64,000 nt of DNA from Paenibacillus sp. MMS18-CY102 (GTDB lineage: Bacteria > Bacillota > Bacilli > Paenibacillales > Paenibacillaceae): positions 62,001-126,000 of the forward strand of contig NZ_WSTC01000008.1 in the NCBI RefSeq assembly GCF_009789195.1, written 5' to 3'. Below, piece by piece: positions 60,612 through 64,000 of this stretch; the stretch's first letter is position 1; each line of letters starts with the position of its first letter. The position numbers and the translations under genes were made by a program. Below the pieces are notes generated by a model. The model had not been told where the DNA came from and did not search any database. It worked only from the letters and a program-made list of their open reading frames with translations.

Positions 60612-62372
60612 GTGACCGGAATGCGGCAACGGCTTCAAAATATGAACACGCTGCGCAATCAAATTCTGGCTATGTTTCTGCTCGTTATGGCGATTGTGCT
60701 ATGCTTTGTCGGCCTAACTACTTATACACGCGTTTCTGCGCTGATCAAAAACAATGCAGAGCGCCAATTGAAGCAAACAGCAAACGAAGCGACCGGCAGG
60801 TTGGAAACGCTTTACCGCCAGCTGGACATGCTGTCCAGCCAAGTCATGACCACGGCGGAAGTCCAGAAGCTGCTTTCGCAACATACCTTCGGGCAGCGGG
60901 CAAGCTTGCAGCAGCGCCAATCCCTCATGCAGAGCGTAAGCACGTTTCAGGTCTATTCGGATGGCATTCAAGCGTTTGACTTGTACGCCAACAATTACAG
61001 CAGCATGTTCCCGCTTGATGACACGACATTGAGCGGAAGAATTGGCGCTGCATGGATTCAACAGGTGGATTTGGCTAGAGGCAAGCTTGTGTGGATCGGT
61101 CCAGACCCAAAAGATTCAAATTATTTTTTGGCTGTACGGCAAGTCAGGTTGATCGATCACTGGTTTGCCAGCGGCGGTTATTTGCTCATTCGCGTCAATC
61201 GCAGCTATTTTGATCTTGGGGAGCAAGGGGGCCGGCAGCACAATGAGCTCATGATGCTGCTTGACCGTAACCTGTCGCTCATCACTTCCAATTACGAAGG
61301 GAATAGTAAGGCTGTTATTCAGATGAACGGACAGACGATCATGATTCGCGGCAAGGAATATATTCAAGTTGGCCAAAAATCGGAATTGACTGGCTGGAAG
61401 CTTGTCATTCTAACCCCGATCAGCACGGTGCTTGAAGGAATTACCGTCCTTCGGACCGCGATTATCGTTTCTGGGTGCGTCGGATTTTTAATCTGCTTGC
61501 TCTGCTCCTTTTTCCTATCTTCAATGATTACACGGCCGATATTACGGTTGATTAAGACGATGCGGGGATCTCGTCTGGGCGAAATGCGCCCAAGCCCCGA
61601 GGTGCAATCGACCGTAGAAATTAATGAGTTGACGAAAACGTATAACCAAATGGTTGAGCATATGAATGAGCTCATTCAAGTGATCTACGAGAAGGAGTTA
61701 GTGCGCAGCCGATCTGAGCTCAAGGCGTTGCAAGCGCAGATCAATCCCCATTTTTTATACAACACGCTTGAGGCGTTGTTCTGGTCCTTGCAGGAGAAAG
61801 AAGAGGAAGAGCTTGCGGAGCTTGTCGTTGCGATGTCTGAGCTGTTCCGCTATACGATTGGCAGTGAAGGAACGAGCGAATGGGTGACATTCAGTGCCGA
61901 GCTGGAGCATATCGAACACTATATGCAGCTGATGCAGCTTCGAATGGGTGAGCGTTTAACTTGGGAAATCGAAGTCGCGCCCGGATGCCTAACTGTCCGA
62001 ATTCCGAAGCTTATTATTCAGCCCATCGTTGAGAATGCCATCCTTCATGGGATTGGGAATAAGAAGGGGCCAGGCTGCGTTTCGCTGACGATAAAAGCGG
62101 ACACAACAACAGCAAGCTGGCTCGTAAAAGTGAAGGATGATGGTCCGGGCATGGACGAAGAGACAGTCCTGAAGCTTATGCACGAGCATGATTTAGGTGG
62201 CATTACGAATGCAAAGGGCAATGGAATGGCAATTGCGAACGTGAACAAGCGGCTGCAGCTTTACTATAAGGACCAATCGTTACACGGGCTTTCCATACGG
62301 AGCAATTTAGGCGAAGGGACAGAAGTATCATTTTTAATTCCGGGAGATGAGAGCTGGCATGAAATACAATAA
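60612..62372 (+). CDS. Sensor histidine kinase, YesM/LytS-type
   Basis: A 586-residue membrane kinase. Helix 1 is near residues 16-40, an extracellular Cache-like sensor spans 40-290, helix 2 is IIVSGCVGFLICLLCSFFL, followed by a HAMP region. The kinase core is the His_kinase type: LKALQAQINPHFLYNTLEALFWSL (phospho-acceptor His), PKLIIQPIVENAILHGI (N box) and KDDGPGMDEE (G1). Such kinases pair with AraC-type response regulators to sense carbohydrates. GTG 60612 is used; ATG 60621 is an alternative with longer SD spacing. It overlaps the regulator gene. Confidence 0.92.
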   Translation: MTGMRQRLQNMNTLRNQILAMFLLVMAIVLCFVGLTTYTRVSALIKNNAERQLKQTANEATGRLETLYRQLDMLSSQVMTTAEVQKLLSQHTFGQRASLQQRQSLMQSVSTFQVYSDGIQAFDLYANNYSSMFPLDDTTLSGRIGAAWIQQVDLARGKLVWIGPDPKDSNYFLAVRQVRLIDHWFASGGYLLIRVNRSYFDLGEQGGRQHNELMMLLDRNLSLITSNYEGNSKAVIQMNGQTIMIRGKEYIQVGQKSELTGWKLVILTPISTVLEGITVLRTAIIVSGCVGFLICLLCSFFLSSMITRPILRLIKTMRGSRLGEMRPSPEVQSTVEINELTKTYNQMVEHMNELIQVIYEKELVRSRSELKALQAQINPHFLYNTLEALFWSLQEKEEEELAELVVAMSELFRYTIGSEGTSEWVTFSAELEHIEHYMQLMQLRMGERLTWEIEVAPGCLTVRIPKLIIQPIVENAILHGIGNKKGPGCVSLTIKADTTTASWLVKVKDDGPGMDEETVLKLMHEHDLGGITNAKGNGMAIANVNKRLQLYYKDQSLHGLSIRSNLGEGTEVSFLIPGDESWHEIQ

Positions 62373-63150
62373 AACGATACTAATCGTGGATGATGAGCCG
62401 AGAACACGCGAGGGTTTAAAAAAAACGTTAAGCACATGGGCAGCTAACCGTTATGAAATTGCAACAGCAGAAAACGGTGACGACGCATTAGCGATACTAT
62501 CGGAGCGGCCTGTCCATCTTATGCTAACTGATATTCGTATGCCTGAGATGAATGGATTAAGCCTAATAAATGCCATTAAAGGGCAAGGGCGGGACCCGGT
62601 TGTTATTTTGTTATCAGGCTATTCGGAATTTGAATATGCGCAGGAAGGCATTAAGCTAGGGGTCGTGAACTATTTGCTCAAGCCAATTACTAGAGCTAAG
62701 CTCATCGAAGCGGTTGAACAAGCGTTGCGCATATGCGATAGCCGTGAGCGAATGGGGACGATGGAGAAAATCGTCGATCAGCAGTTGATGGAGGCGAAGC
62801 TGCAAGATGTACGCATTCCACAGCCGATTCAAGACGCAATTCAATATGTCGAAGCGCGAGTACAATCGCATATTAGCTTGCGTGAGGTGGCAGACCATGT
62901 CCATTTGAACGCCAGCTATTTTAGCTCATTATTCAAGGAGAAGATGGGCATGAACTTCAGCGAATTTCTAACGCGAAGCAAAATGCAAGCGGCCAAAAAG
63001 CTGCTTCTGTCCACGGCGATGCCGGTCGCGGCAATCGCAGAGGAAGTGGGCTACCAGTCGACCAAATATTTTATGACGCTCTTCAAAGAATACGAGGGCA
63101 TTACGCCAAGCCAATATCGCAAGGATATGCCGCAAGGCGATATCGTATGA
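62359..63150 (+). CDS. Response regulator with AraC-type DNA-binding domain (YesN-like)
   Basis: A 263-residue regulator. The receiver domain has the acidic pair Asp11-Asp12, phospho-acceptor Asp58 in LMLTDIRMPEMNG, and Lys in NYLLKPI. The C-terminal 100 residues contain two AraC helix-turn-helices, ISLREVADHVHLNASYFSSLFKEKMG and MPVAAIAEEVGYQSTKYFMTLFKEYEGITPSQYR. It would activate the adjacent sugar transporter. ATG 62359 (inside the kinase gene end) is preferred; ATG 62347 lies too near the GGGAG. Confidence 0.93.
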   Translation: MKYNKTILIVDDEPRTREGLKKTLSTWAANRYEIATAENGDDALAILSERPVHLMLTDIRMPEMNGLSLINAIKGQGRDPVVILLSGYSEFEYAQEGIKLGVVNYLLKPITRAKLIEAVEQALRICDSRERMGTMEKIVDQQLMEAKLQDVRIPQPIQDAIQYVEARVQSHISLREVADHVHLNASYFSSLFKEKMGMNFSEFLTRSKMQAAKKLLLSTAMPVAAIAEEVGYQSTKYFMTLFKEYEGITPSQYRKDMPQGDIV

Positions 63151-63270
63151 GGAGTGGCTCCCTAAATATAGTGAACCTTTCCCTAAACGCCGTTACCTTA
63201 TGCGGACGCTAAGAAAGCGTTAACATTGGATATGTGAAGGAGAATGCAACGAACATTAGGGGGATGGATC

Positions 63271-64000
63271 ATGGTTAAAAAATCGCTATCAATCGTTATG
63301 GCGGCCACAATGGCTTCAGCTTTGGCGCTTGCAGGCTGCGGCAGCAGCAGCGACAGCAAGCCAGATACTAGCACGCCAGATGGAAGCGCTTCATCCAGTT
63401 CGGGCGAGAAAGTTACGATCAAGATGATGCATCTATGGCCATCTGGAAGCTCCAAGCAACAGAACATGATTGTGAACGACATTATTAACGAATACCAGAC
63501 GGCGAATCCGAACGTAACGATCAAACAAGAGATTTTGGAAAACGAGCAATACAAAAATAAGCTAAAAGTGCTATCCGCATCGAACGATCTGCCGGATGTT
63601 GGCATGACTTGGGCTGCTGGATTTCTTGAGCCGTATGTAAAAGGCCAGCTATTCGCACCGCTTGACGACACGCTAAACGACGGATTGAAAGATTCCTTCG
63701 TATCGGGCACAACCGACGCGTATGCGATCGACGGCAAGACGTATGCCCTTCCGCTAGAATTGAATATCACGCCAATTTACTATAACAAAGCCATTTTCAG
63801 CAAATATAGCTTGGAAGTTCCGCAAACCTATGAGCAATTCAAGCAGGCGGTTACTACGCTGCAAAACAATGGCGTTGCGCCAATCGCGCTTGGCAACAAG
63901 GATCGCTGGACGGGCTCGCTCTGGTACATGTATTTGGCTGACCGCCTTGGCGGGCAAGACACGCTGCGCAATGCAGTCGCTCGAACGGGATCGTTCGAAG
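63271..64000 (+). CDS. Sugar ABC-transporter substrate-binding lipoprotein (3' end outside window)
   Basis: The frame runs open to the window end (243 codons visible). MVKKSLSIVMAATMASALALAGC is a lipoprotein signal with lipobox LAGC (Cys23), then a Ser/Gly/Asp linker and a solute-binding family 1 body: TIKMMHLWPSG, ILENEQYKNKLKVLSASNDLPDVGMTWAAGFLEPYV, and YALPLELNITPIYYNKAIFSKYS. It is an extracellular sugar receptor, and the two-component pair 120 nt upstream is its likely regulator. GGGGGATGG precedes the ATG. Confidence 0.92.
   Translation, partial: MVKKSLSIVMAATMASALALAGCGSSSDSKPDTSTPDGSASSSSGEKVTIKMMHLWPSGSSKQQNMIVNDIINEYQTANPNVTIKQEILENEQYKNKLKVLSASNDLPDVGMTWAAGFLEPYVKGQLFAPLDDTLNDGLKDSFVSGTTDAYAIDGKTYALPLELNITPIYYNKAIFSKYSLEVPQTYEQFKQAVTTLQNNGVAPIALGNKDRWTGSLWYMYLADRLGGQDTLRNAVARTGSFE

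Noticed and set aside
1-64000. CRISPR arrays, insertion sequences, phage genes, tRNA and rRNA genes
   Set aside because: No regularly spaced repeats, transposase or integrase motifs, and no cloverleaf or rRNA segments were recognised by eye; a covariance or tRNA scan would be needed to exclude a missed tRNA.

Overview
The window reads as chromosome of a spore-forming, moderately GC Bacillota, most likely Paenibacillus or a close relative. The reasons are a gerA/gerC/gerB spore-germination operon, a mother-cell mmg-type methylcitrate operon, two c-di-AMP (ydaO-type) riboswitches, a T-box leader, a YesM/YesN-like two-component pair beside a sugar-binding lipoprotein, many TTG/GTG starts with strong Shine-Dalgarno (SD) sites, and dense intrinsic terminators. 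I see no rRNA, tRNA, CRISPR array, insertion sequence or phage module. Identification rests on protein and RNA motifs read by eye; no database search was run.

Layout. 1-6.7 kb: tail of an MFS exporter, two GNAT acetyltransferases, a MarR-MFS pair with a palindromic operator at the promoter, and a DinG/XPD-type Fe-S helicase overlapping a small conserved gene. 6.7-16.3 kb: a short terminated leader RNA before a CPA2 antiporter, a leader region before a secreted beta-propeller protein, a T-box before an aspartate-type aminotransferase, a c-di-AMP riboswitch before a beta-carbonic anhydrase, an MFS carrier and an AI-2E-family protein. 16.3-25.2 kb: trhO, ypsA, a protist-type IMP dehydrogenase, a squalene/phytoene synthase-like gene, a probably leaderless ArsR regulator next to an Old Yellow Enzyme, and c-di-AMP-riboswitch-controlled kimA. 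25.2-30.5 kb: germination operon (minus strand), a hydrolase and a HesB-like protein.

30.5-38.7 kb is one seven-gene operon equivalent to B. subtilis mmg: two acyl-CoA dehydrogenases, thiolase, 3-hydroxyacyl-CoA dehydrogenase, methylisocitrate lyase, 2-methylcitrate synthase and 2-methylcitrate dehydratase. Together these would run beta-oxidation plus the methylcitrate cycle on branched or odd-chain acyl-CoA. A sigma-E-like promoter and a perfect 9-bp inverted repeat lie upstream. 38.7-42.5 kb holds a 5'-truncated gene, a Nudix hydrolase, a YARHG protein, two small unknowns and a gene-poor gap.

42.5-56.7 kb is the most unusual part: a compact biosynthetic cluster with ACP, holo-ACP synthase, a single polypeptide fusing an active ketosynthase to a chain-length-factor-like ketosynthase, a KAS III-like protein without the usual His, a CPBP membrane protease, a 1107-residue alpha/beta-hydrolase fused to a PEP-synthase/rifampin-phosphotransferase-like module, a DHA2 exporter, a FAD monooxygenase, a TetR regulator and an MMPL exporter. 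No ketoreductase, dehydratase or acyltransferase gene is present locally, so the product is unknown. This cluster is the best candidate for an undescribed system.

56.7-64 kb: a DUF2238 membrane protein, a csoR-copZ-copA copper-efflux locus with two textbook CsoR boxes, and a sensor kinase/AraC-type response regulator followed by a sugar ABC-transporter binding protein that runs off the window end.
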